Assembly: GCF_014646515.1 (NCBI RefSeq)
Contig: NZ_BMNK01000004.1
Location: 300,719-364,718 of the forward strand
Direction of reading: 5' to 3'
Source of the DNA: Nonomuraea glycinis
GTDB taxonomy: Bacteria; Actinomycetota; Actinomycetes; Streptosporangiales; Streptosporangiaceae
Length of the DNA stretch: 64,000 bases
The notes beneath the pieces were generated by a model. That model saw nothing but the letters and a program-made list of their open reading frames with translations. It ran no database searches and was not told the DNA's origin. The translations under genes were made by a program, and so were the position numbers. Shown in pieces: positions 32,373 to 41,118 of the stretch; position 1 is the stretch's first letter, and every line of letters begins with the position of its first letter.

Positions 32373-33455
32373 ATGCCAGAGAAGGACGTAGCGGTCGCGG
32401 CGGTGCCGCGACCCGCCAGGCGGCGCCGCGGGGTGCCGCCGCTGGCCCGGTTCCTGATCCGGCGGATCCTCATGGCCCTCCTGCTGGCCTGGGGGATCAC
32501 GCTGGTGACGTTCGTGCTGACGAACCTGGTCCCGGGTGACCCGGTGGCGGCGAACCTGGGCCAGCGGGCGCTCGGCGACCCGGCCATCGTGGCGCAGTGG
32601 CGCACCGAGCACGGCCTGGACAAGCCGCTGTGGGAGCAGTACGCGCTGCACCTCGGGGGCGTCGTTCAGGGCGATCTCGGGATGAGCCAGCAGAGCCACC
32701 GCCCGGTCGCCGAGGACCTGGCCGAGTACGTGCCCGCGACGCTGGAGCTGGCGGGCGTGGCCATCGCGATCTCGCTGGTGCTCGGCGTGGCGTTCGGTGT
32801 GGTGGCGGCGCTGCGCAGGGACCGGCTCGCGGACCACGTGCTGCGCGTGCTGAGCCTGGTCGGCATCTCGGTGCCGACGTTCTGGCTGGCGCTGGTCGCC
32901 TTCTACGTGTTCTTCTTCCGGCTGCAGATCACGCCGGGCAGCGGCCGGGTGGATCCGGCGCTGGGCGCGCCGCCGGGCGTGACCGGGCTGCAGACGGTGG
33001 ACGCGCTGCTGGCGGGCCGGTGGGACATCTTCACCTCCGCCGTCGGCCACCTGATCACGCCCGCCCTGGTGCTGGCGCTCTACACGATCGGGCTGCTCAC
33101 CCGCTTCACCCGCTCGGCGGTGCTGGAGGTGCTCGGTCAGGACTATGTACGGGCGGCCAGGGCCAAGGGACTGCCCGGCAGGGTGATCCTGTTCCGGTAC
33201 GTGCTGCGCTCGGCGCTGGTGCCGATCATCACGGTGGCGGGCCTGGCGTTCGGCAGCCTGCTGTCCGGCACCGTACTGGTGGAGGCGATCTTCGCCTGGC
33301 CCGGCATCGGCCAGTACGCCTACAAGAGCGCCACCAGCCTGGACCTGCCCGCGGTGATGGGCGTCGGCCTGGTGGTGGGCGTGGTCTATCTCGCCATCAA
33401 CCTGATCGTGGACGTGCTGTACGGCGTGATCGATCCCCGAGTGAGGCTGCAGTGA
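32373..33455 (+). CDS. Peptide ABC transporter permease, DppB type
   Basis: A 360-residue membrane protein with an N-terminal helix (LIRRILMALLLAWGITLVTFVL), the periplasmic GDP motif LVPGDPVAANLG, and the cytoplasmic EAA loop DYVRAARAKGLPGRVILFRY. It forms the channel with the DppC-type partner, whose GTG overlaps its stop codon by four bases. Confidence 0.93.
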   Translation: MPEKDVAVAAVPRPARRRRGVPPLARFLIRRILMALLLAWGITLVTFVLTNLVPGDPVAANLGQRALGDPAIVAQWRTEHGLDKPLWEQYALHLGGVVQGDLGMSQQSHRPVAEDLAEYVPATLELAGVAIAISLVLGVAFGVVAALRRDRLADHVLRVLSLVGISVPTFWLALVAFYVFFFRLQITPGSGRVDPALGAPPGVTGLQTVDALLAGRWDIFTSAVGHLITPALVLALYTIGLLTRFTRSAVLEVLGQDYVRAARAKGLPGRVILFRYVLRSALVPIITVAGLAFGSLLSGTVLVEAIFAWPGIGQYAYKSATSLDLPAVMGVGLVVGVVYLAINLIVDVLYGVIDPRVRLQ

Positions 33456-34327
33456 AACGGGACCCCCTGGCCCGCAAGGGCCTGCTGAGGCGGCTGCCCG
33501 AGGCGTGGCGGCAGCCGCTGGCCGTGGCCGGCGTGGTGATCGCGCTCGGCTGGCTGGTGATCGCGCTGACCGCGCCGCTGCTGGCGCCGCACGACCCGCT
33601 CGCCCAGGACCTGCCGCGGCTGGCCGCGCCGGGCCCCGGGCACTGGTTCGGGACCGACCAGCTCGGGCGCGACATCCTGAGCAGGGTCATGTACGGCGCG
33701 CGGGTGTCGATCCCGCTGACCGTGGTGCTGGTGGCGCTGTCGCTGGTGATCGGCGGCCTGCTCGGCGCCTGTGCCGGATATTTCGGCAAATGGGTGGATG
33801 AGTCGATCATGCGGCTCGCGGACCTGGTGTTCGCCTTCCCGACGGTGATCCTGGCCATGGTCGTGGCCGCGGCGCTCGGGCCCAGCCTGACCAACGCCGT
33901 GCTGGCCGTACTCGTCGTGGCCTGGCCCGCCTACGCCCGGGTCACCCGGGGGCTGGTGCTGGGGGTGCGGGAGCGCGAGTTCGTGCTGAGCGGGCGGCTG
34001 CTCGGCTTCTCCGCCTGGCGCTCGCTCCGCGTCGACGTGCTGCCGAACGTGACCGGCCCGATCCTCGTGCTCGCCACGCTGGACATCGGCACCGCGCTGC
34101 TGCTGCTGTCGGGCCTGTCGTTCCTCGGGCTCGGCGCCAAGCCGCCGTCCCCGGAGTGGGGCGCGATGGTGTCGTCGGGTGTCGAGGTCTTCGACAGCTG
34201 GTGGGTGGCGACGTTCCCCGGCCTGGCGATCCTGACCGTGGTGCTGGCGTTCAACTTCCTCGGCGACACGCTGCGCGACGCGCTCGACCCGCGTACCGCC
34301 CGAGCGATCAAGGAGCGTGCGCTGTGA
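33452..34327 (+). CDS. Peptide ABC transporter permease, DppC type
   Basis: A 291-residue permease. The N-terminal segment contains LAPHDPLAQDLPRLAAPG and HWFGTDQLGRDILSRVMYGA, the classic DppC entry, and the EAA loop is in REREFVLSGRLLGFSAWRSL. The start overlaps the DppB-type gene (GTGA) and its own stop overlaps the DppD-type gene the same way, so the three are translationally coupled. Confidence 0.93.
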   Translation: MKRDPLARKGLLRRLPEAWRQPLAVAGVVIALGWLVIALTAPLLAPHDPLAQDLPRLAAPGPGHWFGTDQLGRDILSRVMYGARVSIPLTVVLVALSLVIGGLLGACAGYFGKWVDESIMRLADLVFAFPTVILAMVVAAALGPSLTNAVLAVLVVAWPAYARVTRGLVLGVREREFVLSGRLLGFSAWRSLRVDVLPNVTGPILVLATLDIGTALLLLSGLSFLGLGAKPPSPEWGAMVSSGVEVFDSWWVATFPGLAILTVVLAFNFLGDTLRDALDPRTARAIKERAL

Positions 34328-35184
34328 CGCTGGCCATCACCGACCTGAAGGTGACCATCGGCGGCAAGGACATCCTGCGCGGCGTCGACCTGTCGCTCCA
34401 GGAGGGCCGGGTGCACGGCCTGGCCGGCGAGAGCGGATCGGGCAAGACGATGACCGGCCTCGCCGTGCTCGGCCTGCTGCCGCACGGCGCGCGCGCCACC
34501 GGGAGCATCGCGCTCGGCGGGCGCGAGCTGCTCACGCTGGCGAACAAGGAGCTCAACCAGGTACGCGGCGGCGAGGTCGCCATGGTGTTCCAGGACCCCG
34601 CGACGAGCCTGCACCCGATGCTCACCATCGGCCGGCAGCTCACCGAGCACATGCGCCACCACCTGGGCGTCGGCAAGAAGGAGGCGCGGGCCAGGGCGGT
34701 GGAGCTGCTCGGCAAGGTGCGCATCCCCGGCGCGCAGGAGGCGTACGGGCGCTTCCCGCACCAGTTCTCCGGCGGCATGCGGCAGCGCATCGCCATCGCG
34801 ATCGCGCTGGCCTGCTCGCCGAAGGTGCTGATCGCCGACGAGCCGACGACCGCGCTGGACGTGACCGTGCAGGCGGGCGTGCTGCGGCTGCTGCGCGGGC
34901 TCTGTGACGAGCTCGGCCTGGCCGTGCTGCTCGTCACGCACGACCTGGGGGTGATGTCCGCCGTCGCGGACGAGGTGAGCGTGATGAAGGACGGCCTGGT
35001 GGTGGAGAGCGGGCCGCGCGGCCAGGTGCTGCGTGAGCCCGCGCACCCCTACACCCGCTCCCTGCTCGCCTCCCTGCCCGACACCGCCACCACCACCGAC
35101 ACCGCCACCACCACCGACCTGCCCGCTGCCACCGACACCGCTGCCGGCCTGCCCGGCACTGTCACTGATGAGGGGGTTCGATGA
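34324..35184 (+). CDS. Peptide ABC transporter ATP-binding protein, DppD type
   Basis: A 286-residue ATPase: Walker A GESGSGKT, Q-loop MVFQDPATSLHPM, signature FSGGMRQRIAIAIAL, Walker B VLIADEPTTALD, H-loop LLVTHDLGV. The C-terminus ends shortly after HPYTRSLLASLP with a Thr/Ala/Asp-rich tail containing duplicated DTATTTD units, instead of the full oligopeptide-transporter C-terminal domain. It works with the DppF-type ATPase whose ATG overlaps its stop codon. Confidence 0.92.
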   Translation: MTLAITDLKVTIGGKDILRGVDLSLQEGRVHGLAGESGSGKTMTGLAVLGLLPHGARATGSIALGGRELLTLANKELNQVRGGEVAMVFQDPATSLHPMLTIGRQLTEHMRHHLGVGKKEARARAVELLGKVRIPGAQEAYGRFPHQFSGGMRQRIAIAIALACSPKVLIADEPTTALDVTVQAGVLRLLRGLCDELGLAVLLVTHDLGVMSAVADEVSVMKDGLVVESGPRGQVLREPAHPYTRSLLASLPDTATTTDTATTTDLPAATDTAAGLPGTVTDEGVR

Positions 35185-36104
35185 GCCTGTTGAGCGTCGA
35201 TGACCTGGTCATCGAGCACCGCTCCCCCGGCCGTCCCGTCGTCAGAGCGGTGGCCGGGGTCAGCCTGGAGGTGAACGCGGGCGAGGTCGTCGGTCTCGTC
35301 GGCGAGTCCGGCTGCGGCAAGTCCACGCTGGCCCGCGCCGTCTGCGGGCTGAACCCCGTCACCGCGGGCCGGATCGCCTTCGACGGCGAGCCGGTGACAC
35401 CGCTCGGGCTGCGGCGCAGGAAGCTGACCGGCATCCAGATGGTCTTCCAGGACCCGTACGCGTCGCTGAACCCGCGCCGCCGCGTGGGCGACCAGATCGC
35501 CGACGGCCTGCGTACCGTGGGCGACACCACCACCCGGCCGGCCGACCTGCTGGAGCGCGTCGGCCTGCCGCGCGACTTCGCCGGCCGGCACCCGCACGAG
35601 TTCTCCGGCGGCCAGCGGCAGCGCATCGCGATCGCCAGGGCGCTGGCGGCCAGGCCGCGGCTGCTGATCGGGGACGAGCCGATCTCCGCGCTGGACGCCT
35701 CGGCCCAGGCGCAGGTCGCCACCTTGATGCGGGATCTGGCCGTGGACTCCGGCGCGGGGCTGCTGTTCATCAGCCACGACCTGTCGGTGGTGCGGCTGAT
35801 CGCCGACCGGATCGCGGTCATGTACCTGGGCCGGATCGTGGAGGTGGGCGACACCGCCGAGGTGTGGGCCGATCCCCGCCACCCCTACACGCGGGCGCTG
35901 CTGGGAGCCATCCCGAAGCCCGACGGGCTGGGCGTGCTGCCCGCCGAACTGCCGGGCGACGTGCCGGACCCGGCGGATCCGCCCCAGGGGTGCCGGTTCA
36001 ACCCGCGCTGCCCGCACGTGATGGACGTGTGCCGGGTCGAGGAGCCGGAGTTCGGCCCGGTCGCCTGCTGGCTGCACGAGCCGTCCCGAGCCGGGACTGC
36101 GTGA
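35181..36104 (+). CDS. Peptide ABC transporter ATP-binding protein, DppF type
   Basis: A 307-residue ATPase with Walker A GESGCGKST, VFQDPYASLNPR, signature FSGGQRQRIAIARAL, Walker B LLIGDEPISALD and the C-terminal oligo_HPY segment including CRFNPRCPHVMDVC, whose cysteines can hold an Fe-S cluster in some members. It completes the first Dpp transporter. The M24-fold gene begins 10 bp downstream. Confidence 0.93.
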   Translation: MSLLSVDDLVIEHRSPGRPVVRAVAGVSLEVNAGEVVGLVGESGCGKSTLARAVCGLNPVTAGRIAFDGEPVTPLGLRRRKLTGIQMVFQDPYASLNPRRRVGDQIADGLRTVGDTTTRPADLLERVGLPRDFAGRHPHEFSGGQRQRIAIARALAARPRLLIGDEPISALDASAQAQVATLMRDLAVDSGAGLLFISHDLSVVRLIADRIAVMYLGRIVEVGDTAEVWADPRHPYTRALLGAIPKPDGLGVLPAELPGDVPDPADPPQGCRFNPRCPHVMDVCRVEEPEFGPVACWLHEPSRAGTA

Positions 36105-36114
36105 ACGAGCCACC

Positions 36115-37206
36115 ATGACCTCCGACGCCCCCCTCCCAGGCGCCATCCCCTCCGACCCCACCCCCCCGACCACCGACACCCCCCACCCGGACTCGCTGAC
36201 CACCGACTTCGTGCATTCGGGGGGCTCCCGGGTGGTGCGGGATCGGCTGGCCGCCGTTCGGAGGGCCATGGCGCGGGAGGGAGTGGACGCGCTGGTGCTG
36301 CGGCCCTCGCCCGACTTCCGGTTCCTCGGCGGGCGGGGTGCGAGCTTTCTGGTGGTGACCATGGACGCGATGGCCGAGACGGACGATCCCGCGCCGTACG
36401 TGCCCGAGGACGCGCGGCGGGTGGGCGTCGATCCGGAGATGCGGGTGCGTGAGCTGTTCGGGCTGGCGATCGAGGCGGAGCTGGTGCCGGCCGGCGCCGT
36501 GCTGGAACCGCTCAGGCTGCGCAAACTACCCCACGAGGTCGACGCGGTGGGCCGGGCGGCGCGGGCGGCGGAGGCGGTGCTGGACGGGGTGGGCGAGCTG
36601 GCCTGGTTCGGCGCCACCGAGCGGGCCATGGCGGCCAGGCTGCGGGCGCTGCTGCTGGAGACCGGGTGCGAGGAGGTGCTGTCGGTACGGGTGGCGGCGG
36701 GCGAGCACACCGCCCGGCCGGGTCACCTGCCGGGCGCGCGGGTGATCAATCCGGGTGACGCGCTGCTGATGTCGCTGTGCGGCCGGTGGGACGGCTACTG
36801 CGCCGAGGTGGCCCGCGTCTTCGCCGTCGCCGAGCCGCCTGAGGACTTCGAGGCCATGTACTCGGTGGTGCTCGCCGCGCATCACGCGGCCCTGCGCTCG
36901 GTACGGCCCGGCGTGGCGGCCGACGAGGTGGCCGCGGCGGTCACGGAGGTGATCGACGGCAGCGGGTACGGCCGGTTCGCGGCCCCGTGCGCCGGCCGGG
37001 GCGTCGGCCTCGGTCACGACGAGTCCCCTCGGCTGCTCCCCGGCGACGGCACCGTCCTGCAGGCCGGGATGACGCTCTGCGTCGAGCCGGCGATCTACGT
37101 ACCCGATCTGTTCGGGGCGCGCCTCGCGGACGTCGCGGCCTGCACGCCGCAGGCGGCGGCGGTCCTGACGACGAGCCCGCACACCCTGCGCGTCCTCGAC
37201 CGCTGA
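36115..37206 (+). CDS. M24-fold (Xaa-Pro peptidase/creatinase-like) protein lacking most metal ligands
   Basis: A 363-residue protein with a disordered, Pro/Thr-rich first 30 residues, a creatinase N-terminal domain (VDALVLRPSPDFRFLGG) and an M24 pita-bread domain. Active M24 peptidases need Asp, Asp, His, Glu, Glu. Here the first Asp position is in ALLMSLCGRWDGY (no Asp), the second is Glu (YCAEVAR), His is kept in GLGHDE, the first Glu in LCVEPAIY, and the last Glu is Ala (ARLADVA). It may act without metal like creatinase, or be a pseudoenzyme. It is in the peptide transporter operon, which suggests a cytosolic role on imported peptides or amidated solutes. Confidence 0.82.
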   Translation: MTSDAPLPGAIPSDPTPPTTDTPHPDSLTTDFVHSGGSRVVRDRLAAVRRAMAREGVDALVLRPSPDFRFLGGRGASFLVVTMDAMAETDDPAPYVPEDARRVGVDPEMRVRELFGLAIEAELVPAGAVLEPLRLRKLPHEVDAVGRAARAAEAVLDGVGELAWFGATERAMAARLRALLLETGCEEVLSVRVAAGEHTARPGHLPGARVINPGDALLMSLCGRWDGYCAEVARVFAVAEPPEDFEAMYSVVLAAHHAALRSVRPGVAADEVAAAVTEVIDGSGYGRFAAPCAGRGVGLGHDESPRLLPGDGTVLQAGMTLCVEPAIYVPDLFGARLADVAACTPQAAAVLTTSPHTLRVLDR

Positions 37207-37441
37207 AGGTCGGCGCGGCCGACGCGCGCCCGAGCGGAACGCGTGCGGGCTGTCGCCGAGCGCCCCGGCAAGCCCCGGCATAGGGGGCGTGCGCAGAGGC
37301 CCCCGGCCAAGCCCCCCGCATGGACGCGTGGAGCACCCCGGGCAAGCCCCGGCCTGGAGGCGTAGGGCACGCCGACGAAGACCGTCGCCCTCTTGGTGGT
37401 CTGGCACGAATCCCTCGCGCGCGCCGTCGCGTACCGTCGCG
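37207..37441. other. Intergenic spacer with degenerate GC-rich direct repeats
   Basis: No credible gene. The motif CAAGCCCCGGC or close variants (CAAGCCCCCCGC) recurs about three times with GGCGTAGG/GGCGTGCG neighbours between 37255 and 37375. It separates the M24 gene from the GNAT-racemase pair, whose promoter should lie in the last 60 bases. Confidence 0.55.
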
Positions 37442-38305
37442 ATGACATCCGCTGCACCGAGAGGGACGACGGCATTGATCGCCATCAGGGAGCTCCACGG
37501 GATCGGGGAGTTCGAGCAGGTCATGGCGCTGTTCGAGGACATCTGGCACTTCGATCCGGGCGGGCAGCCGATCACTGTGGAGCTGATGCTGGCTCTGTCG
37601 CACGCGGGCAACTACACGGCGGGCGCCTTCGTCGGCGACCGGCTGGTGGGGGCGTCCGTGGCGTTCTTCGCGGCGGGTTCGGCGCTGCACTCGCACATCA
37701 CGGGCGTGTCGGGGGCTCCCGGCGCGGGGCTGGCGCTGAAGCTGCACCAGCGGCAGTGGGCGCTCGATCGCGGACTGGGGCGGATCACCTGGACGTTCGA
37801 TCCGCTGGTGCGCCGCAACGCCCACTTCAACCTGGCCAAACTCGGGGCCATGCCGGAGGAGTACCTGCCCGCCTTCTACGGGATCATGGACGACTCGATC
37901 AACCGGGGTGACGAGTCCGACCGGGTCCTCGCCGTCTGGCCGCTGACCGCGCCGCACGTCGAGGCGCTGGTACGGCGCGGCACCGGGCCAGCCGTGCCGG
38001 CTGTGCCCACCACGCTCACCGCGCCCGCCGTACCCACCGCGCTCACCGTGCCCGCCGCGCTGCCCGACGGCGCGGTGGTGGCGCTGGCCGATGAGGGCGG
38101 GCGCCCGGCGTACCGGCCGCACCAGGGCGCCCCGACCGTGCTGGTGGCCGTGCCGGAGGACGTCGAGGGGTTGCGCCGCGTGGACCCGGGAACGGCGAAG
38201 GCGTGGCGGCATGCCGTACGGGACGTCCTGGGCGGCATGCTGGCCGAGGGACGGAAAATCACCGGATTTCACGATAAATCGTTCTATGTAGTGGAGAGTG
38301 CGTGA
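37442..38305 (+). CDS. GNAT-superfamily acetyltransferase (COG3375-like), partner of the racemase gene
   Basis: About 287 residues. The acetyl-CoA-binding fold is seen in AGAFVGDRLVGASVAFFAAG, then LHSHITGVSGAPGAGLALKLHQRQWALDRG and ITWTFDPLVRRNAHFNLAKLG. This family is regularly encoded beside o-succinylbenzoate synthase/N-acylamino-acid racemase genes, as here where the racemase GTG overlaps its stop codon. An N-acyl amino acid metabolic role is therefore likely. A duplicated Pro-Ala-Val-Pro-Thr stretch (about 180-205) is a small in-frame expansion. The ATG at 37442 lacks a clear ribosome site; a TTG at 37475 after GAGAGG is an alternative. Confidence 0.83.
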   Translation: MTSAAPRGTTALIAIRELHGIGEFEQVMALFEDIWHFDPGGQPITVELMLALSHAGNYTAGAFVGDRLVGASVAFFAAGSALHSHITGVSGAPGAGLALKLHQRQWALDRGLGRITWTFDPLVRRNAHFNLAKLGAMPEEYLPAFYGIMDDSINRGDESDRVLAVWPLTAPHVEALVRRGTGPAVPAVPTTLTAPAVPTALTVPAALPDGAVVALADEGGRPAYRPHQGAPTVLVAVPEDVEGLRRVDPGTAKAWRHAVRDVLGGMLAEGRKITGFHDKSFYVVESA

Positions 38306-39402
38306 AGATCACAGGAGTTGAGCTGCGCCGGATCGCGATGCCGCTCGTCGCGCCGTTCCGCACCTCGTTCGGCACCGAGACGGTCCGCGACGTGCTGCTG
38401 GTCCGGGTCGTGACGCCGGACGCCGAGGGCTGGGGCGAGTGCGTGGCGATGTCGGAGCCGCTCTACTCCTCCGAGTACGTGGACGCCGCGGCGGAGGTGA
38501 TCCGCCGCTTCCTGCTGCCCGCCCTGCCGGCCGAAGTGGACGCCCAGTCCGCCGGCCGGGCCATGGAGCACATCAAGGGCCACCGGATGGCCAAGGCGGC
38601 GGTGGAGACCGCCGTGCTCGACGCCCAGCTCAAGGCGGCCGGCGAGTCGTTCGGCCAGTTCCTGGGCGCGACCCGGGACCGGGTGCCGTGCGGCGTCTCG
38701 GTCGGCATCATGGACTCCGTCCCGCAGCTCCTCGACGCGGTCGCGGGCTATTTGGACGAGGGCTATGTCCGGATCAAGCTGAAGATCCAGCCCGGCTGGG
38801 ACGTGGCGCCGGTCAGGGCGGTGCGCGAGCGGTTCGGCGACGACGTCCTGCTCCAGGTGGACGCCAACGCCGCCTACACGCTCGTCGACGCCCGCCAGCT
38901 GGCCAGGCTGGACGACTTCGACCTGCTGCTCATCGAGCAGCCGCTGGCCAACGACGACTTCGTCCAGCACGCCAAGCTCGCCAAGCTGCTGCGCACCCCG
39001 ATCTGCCTGGACGAGTCCATCGAGTCGGCCGAGCACGCGGCGGCCGCGATCGCGCTCGGCTCGTGCTCGATCGTCAACATCAAGCCGGGCCGGATCGGCG
39101 GCTACCTGGAGGCCAGGCGCATCCACGACCTGTGCCGGGCCAACGGGATCGCGGTGTGGTGCGGCGGCATGCTGGAGACGGGTCTCGGCAGGGCCGCGAA
39201 CGTGGCGCTGGCCGCGCTGCCCGGCTTCACGCTGCCGGGCGACACGTCCGGCTCGCGGCGCTACTACGCCACCGACATCACCGAGCCGTTCGAGCTCGCC
39301 GACGGCCACCTGACGGTGCCGACCGGACCGGGCATCGGCGTGGAGCCCGTCCAGCGCCTGCTGGACGAGGTCACCACGGCCAAGGAATGGATCCCGCTCT
39401 AG
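38302..39402 (+). CDS. menC: o-Succinylbenzoate synthase / N-acylamino-acid racemase (enolase superfamily)
   Basis: A 366-residue enolase-superfamily enzyme of the MenC/NAAAR branch. The capping domain opens VELRRIAMPLVAPFRTSFGT. Catalytic and metal residues are visible in RIKLKIQPG (Lys pair), QVDANAAYT (Asp), LIEQPL (Glu), CLDESIES (Asp) and SIVNIKPGRIGG (Lys). Members dehydrate SHCHC in menaquinone synthesis, racemise N-acyl amino acids, or both. No other men genes are nearby, whereas peptide transporters, an M24 protein and an acetyltransferase are, so the racemase role is favoured here. Its GTG overlaps the GNAT gene. Confidence 0.9.
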   Translation: MKITGVELRRIAMPLVAPFRTSFGTETVRDVLLVRVVTPDAEGWGECVAMSEPLYSSEYVDAAAEVIRRFLLPALPAEVDAQSAGRAMEHIKGHRMAKAAVETAVLDAQLKAAGESFGQFLGATRDRVPCGVSVGIMDSVPQLLDAVAGYLDEGYVRIKLKIQPGWDVAPVRAVRERFGDDVLLQVDANAAYTLVDARQLARLDDFDLLLIEQPLANDDFVQHAKLAKLLRTPICLDESIESAEHAAAAIALGSCSIVNIKPGRIGGYLEARRIHDLCRANGIAVWCGGMLETGLGRAANVALAALPGFTLPGDTSGSRRYYATDITEPFELADGHLTVPTGPGIGVEPVQRLLDEVTTAKEWIPL

Positions 39403-39515
39403 CAGTCCTCACCAGGCACGGGACGGCGGCCCGGGCGGTATCCAGCAAGGGCAACCCGCAACGACATGGTCCTCGCGACCCAAGCGCTACGCGCAAACCA
39501 GCTCGGGCCGCCCTT

Positions 39516-39535
39516 TGCGGGGGCACGCCCCCGCA
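39516..39535. terminator. Candidate bidirectional terminator hairpin
   Basis: TGCGGGGGCACGCCCCCGCA is a 9-bp perfect stem with a two-base centre, about 110 bp after the racemase gene and before the convergent small genes. It lacks a U-tract, as is common in high-GC actinomycetes. The rest of 39403-39687 shows no gene. Confidence 0.5.
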
Positions 39536-39687
39536 CCCCCAGCGGGTGGCCTCCGGCCCCCCGCACCCCCCGAGCGCGAGACGAGTTCCGCACGGCGGAG
39601 CGTGATCCGGCGGTCAGGGTCCGACATCGGCGGCGCGGACGCAGGGCCGGTGGCAGCCGGCCCTGCAGCGGTCGCGGGCTCTTCGCC

Positions 39688-39876
39688 CTACCGGGCTGCG
39701 GCCAGGCGTCCAGCCAGCTCATGCACGTCCCTGCCGAGGCAGATGTGGTTGACGCCATGCTGTGGATCGGGGCATTTCTTCCAGCAGCACCGCACCGCGT
39801 ACCAGCCGATGGCGCCCTGTGTGATCTCCCAGCGGTCGCCGTACTGCTCCCTCAGACGCTCCAAGGTCGCGTTCAC
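39688..39876 (-). CDS. Small hypothetical protein (second of a coupled pair)
   Basis: About 62 residues from a GTG that overlaps the upstream stop codon by four bases. Sequence includes LERLREQYGDRWEITQGAIG, GWYAVRCCWKKCPDPQ and DVHELAGRLAAAR. The Cys/His-bearing middle (CCWKKCPDPQHGVNHIC) could bind a metal, but no family function is known. Coupling to the preceding gene and the coherent reading frame support that it is real. Confidence 0.6.
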   Translation of the reverse strand: MNATLERLREQYGDRWEITQGAIGWYAVRCCWKKCPDPQHGVNHICLGRDVHELAGRLAAAR

Positions 39877-40187
39877 CGCGGCGCCCCCATGGGCTGCGCT
39901 TGAGGCGGGCAACCCTGCCGCAGAGTGACGTACCGTAGGGCCACGCGGCGAGCGGCCCGTTCAGGGTCGGACAGGGGATGGATGCCATAGAGGGGCCGTC
40001 GGCCTTTCGCGTCCCAGCCGGTACGCCACCAGTAATGATCAATATCACACCAGACGACCAGGCCAACCCACACCGAGACCACGGCCATGCCGTACCCGTC
40101 GTTCACGTCGGCCTCGACGCCGTGGGTGGCCAGGTGATGCCGGAGATTCCGCGCGGCGTCGAGCGGGGTGAATCGGGGCGAGGTCAT
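39873..40187 (-). CDS. Small hypothetical protein (first of a coupled pair)
   Basis: A 104-residue soluble protein: DAARNLRHHLATHGVEADV, then MAVVSVWVGLVVWCDIDHYWW, then HPLSDPERAARRVALRYVTL. Similar small proteins occur in actinomycetes beside XRE-type regulators, and here an XRE-type gene is divergent 166 bp away. The ATG follows GGAAACGAG. Function unknown; it is translationally coupled to the small gene downstream. Confidence 0.62.
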   Translation of the reverse strand: MTSPRFTPLDAARNLRHHLATHGVEADVNDGYGMAVVSVWVGLVVWCDIDHYWWRTGWDAKGRRPLYGIHPLSDPERAARRVALRYVTLRQGCPPQAQPMGAPR

Positions 40188-40279
40188 CTCGTTTCCAATC
40201 CCGTGAGTTGCCGGTTGAGCTGCGGAAACAAGTGAAGCGAGAGCGCCGATCTCTATCGACTGCGCTGAGGGCCGTTACC

Positions 40280-40337
40280 GGGACGTGTTCTGAGCCGCAA
40301 AACGTCCCAAGAAAGCCTTGAAACGTCCAGGGACGTT
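40280..40337. promoter_or_regulatory. Cluster of ACGTCC operator elements upstream of the XRE-PLD gene
   Basis: AACGTCCAGGGACGTT (40322-40337) is a perfect palindrome ending 16 bp before the chosen start. Upstream, GGGACGT (40280-40286) and ACGTCCC (40302-40308) form a second inverted pair. The AAACGTCC elements are 21 bp apart, two helical turns, suggesting cooperative binding by the XRE-type protein itself. Confidence 0.65.
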
Positions 40338-40353
40338 CGCGTTCACTGAACTG

Positions 40354-41109
40354 GTGAACGAGCGACTACGCACAGCGATGCTCCGGCAGGGAGTCGCCCT
40401 CGAAGCGCTTGCCGAGGTATGCGGCGTCGAGGCCAAGACGGTGGAGCGGTGGATCAACACCGGCCGGACCCCGCACCGTCGGCATCGGTGGACGGCGGCC
40501 AAGGAACTCAGGGTCGATGAGGTGTACCTCTGGCCTGGCACCCTGGAGAGAAGCGACGTTAGGCGCACACGGGCGGGCCGGGCGGAACTGGTCGAGGTCT
40601 TCACCGATCGAGCCAGCGTGCCGCGCGAGCTGTGGCTCAGGCTGCTGTCCGAGGCGCAGGAGCGCGTCGACGTCCTGGTCTTTTCGGGGACGTTCTACGC
40701 CCAGACACAACCGAGGGTGGCCCGGATGCTCGCCGACGCAGCCAAGCGTGGCGTGTCGATCAGGCTGTGTTTCGGCGATCCGAACGCCCCGGCTGTCGCC
40801 CTCAGGGACCGGGAGGAGGGGCTGGGAGGGACGCTCGGGGCGAAAATCCGTTCGTCGCTCACGTACTACCGGACCATCCCCGCCCTTGACGGGTGCGAGG
40901 TGCGGTTGCACGCCACCACTTTGTATGCGTCGCTCTTCCACTACGACGATGAGGTCCTGGTGAACCCGCACGCCTACGGGGAGCCCGCCTCCGCCAACCC
41001 GACGTTCCACTACCGGCGCTTGGACGGAGGAACGATCGCCGATCATTACATCTCATCATTCGAGCGCGTGTGGGCCGAGGCGCTGCCTTGGTCCGGCGAC
41101 GACATCTGA
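40354..41109 (+). CDS. XRE-type HTH regulator with phospholipase-D-like C-terminal domain
   Basis: About 251 residues from the GTG at 40354; a TTG at 40318 would place the start inside the operator. The N-terminal HTH reads LRTAMLRQGVALEALAEVCG and VEAKTVERWINTGRTP. The C-terminal part (about 90-250) has a PLD-like/DUF5919 fold: VDVLVFSGTFYAQTQPRVARML, AKRGVSIRLCFGDP, and FHYDDEVLVNPHAYG; the HKD catalytic motif is not seen, so it may sense a ligand or bind nucleotides. A NUDIX gene follows 9 bp downstream, so the two are co-expressed. Confidence 0.8.
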   Translation: MNERLRTAMLRQGVALEALAEVCGVEAKTVERWINTGRTPHRRHRWTAAKELRVDEVYLWPGTLERSDVRRTRAGRAELVEVFTDRASVPRELWLRLLSEAQERVDVLVFSGTFYAQTQPRVARMLADAAKRGVSIRLCFGDPNAPAVALRDREEGLGGTLGAKIRSSLTYYRTIPALDGCEVRLHATTLYASLFHYDDEVLVNPHAYGEPASANPTFHYRRLDGGTIADHYISSFERVWAEALPWSGDDI

Positions 41110-41118
41110 GAGGACACC

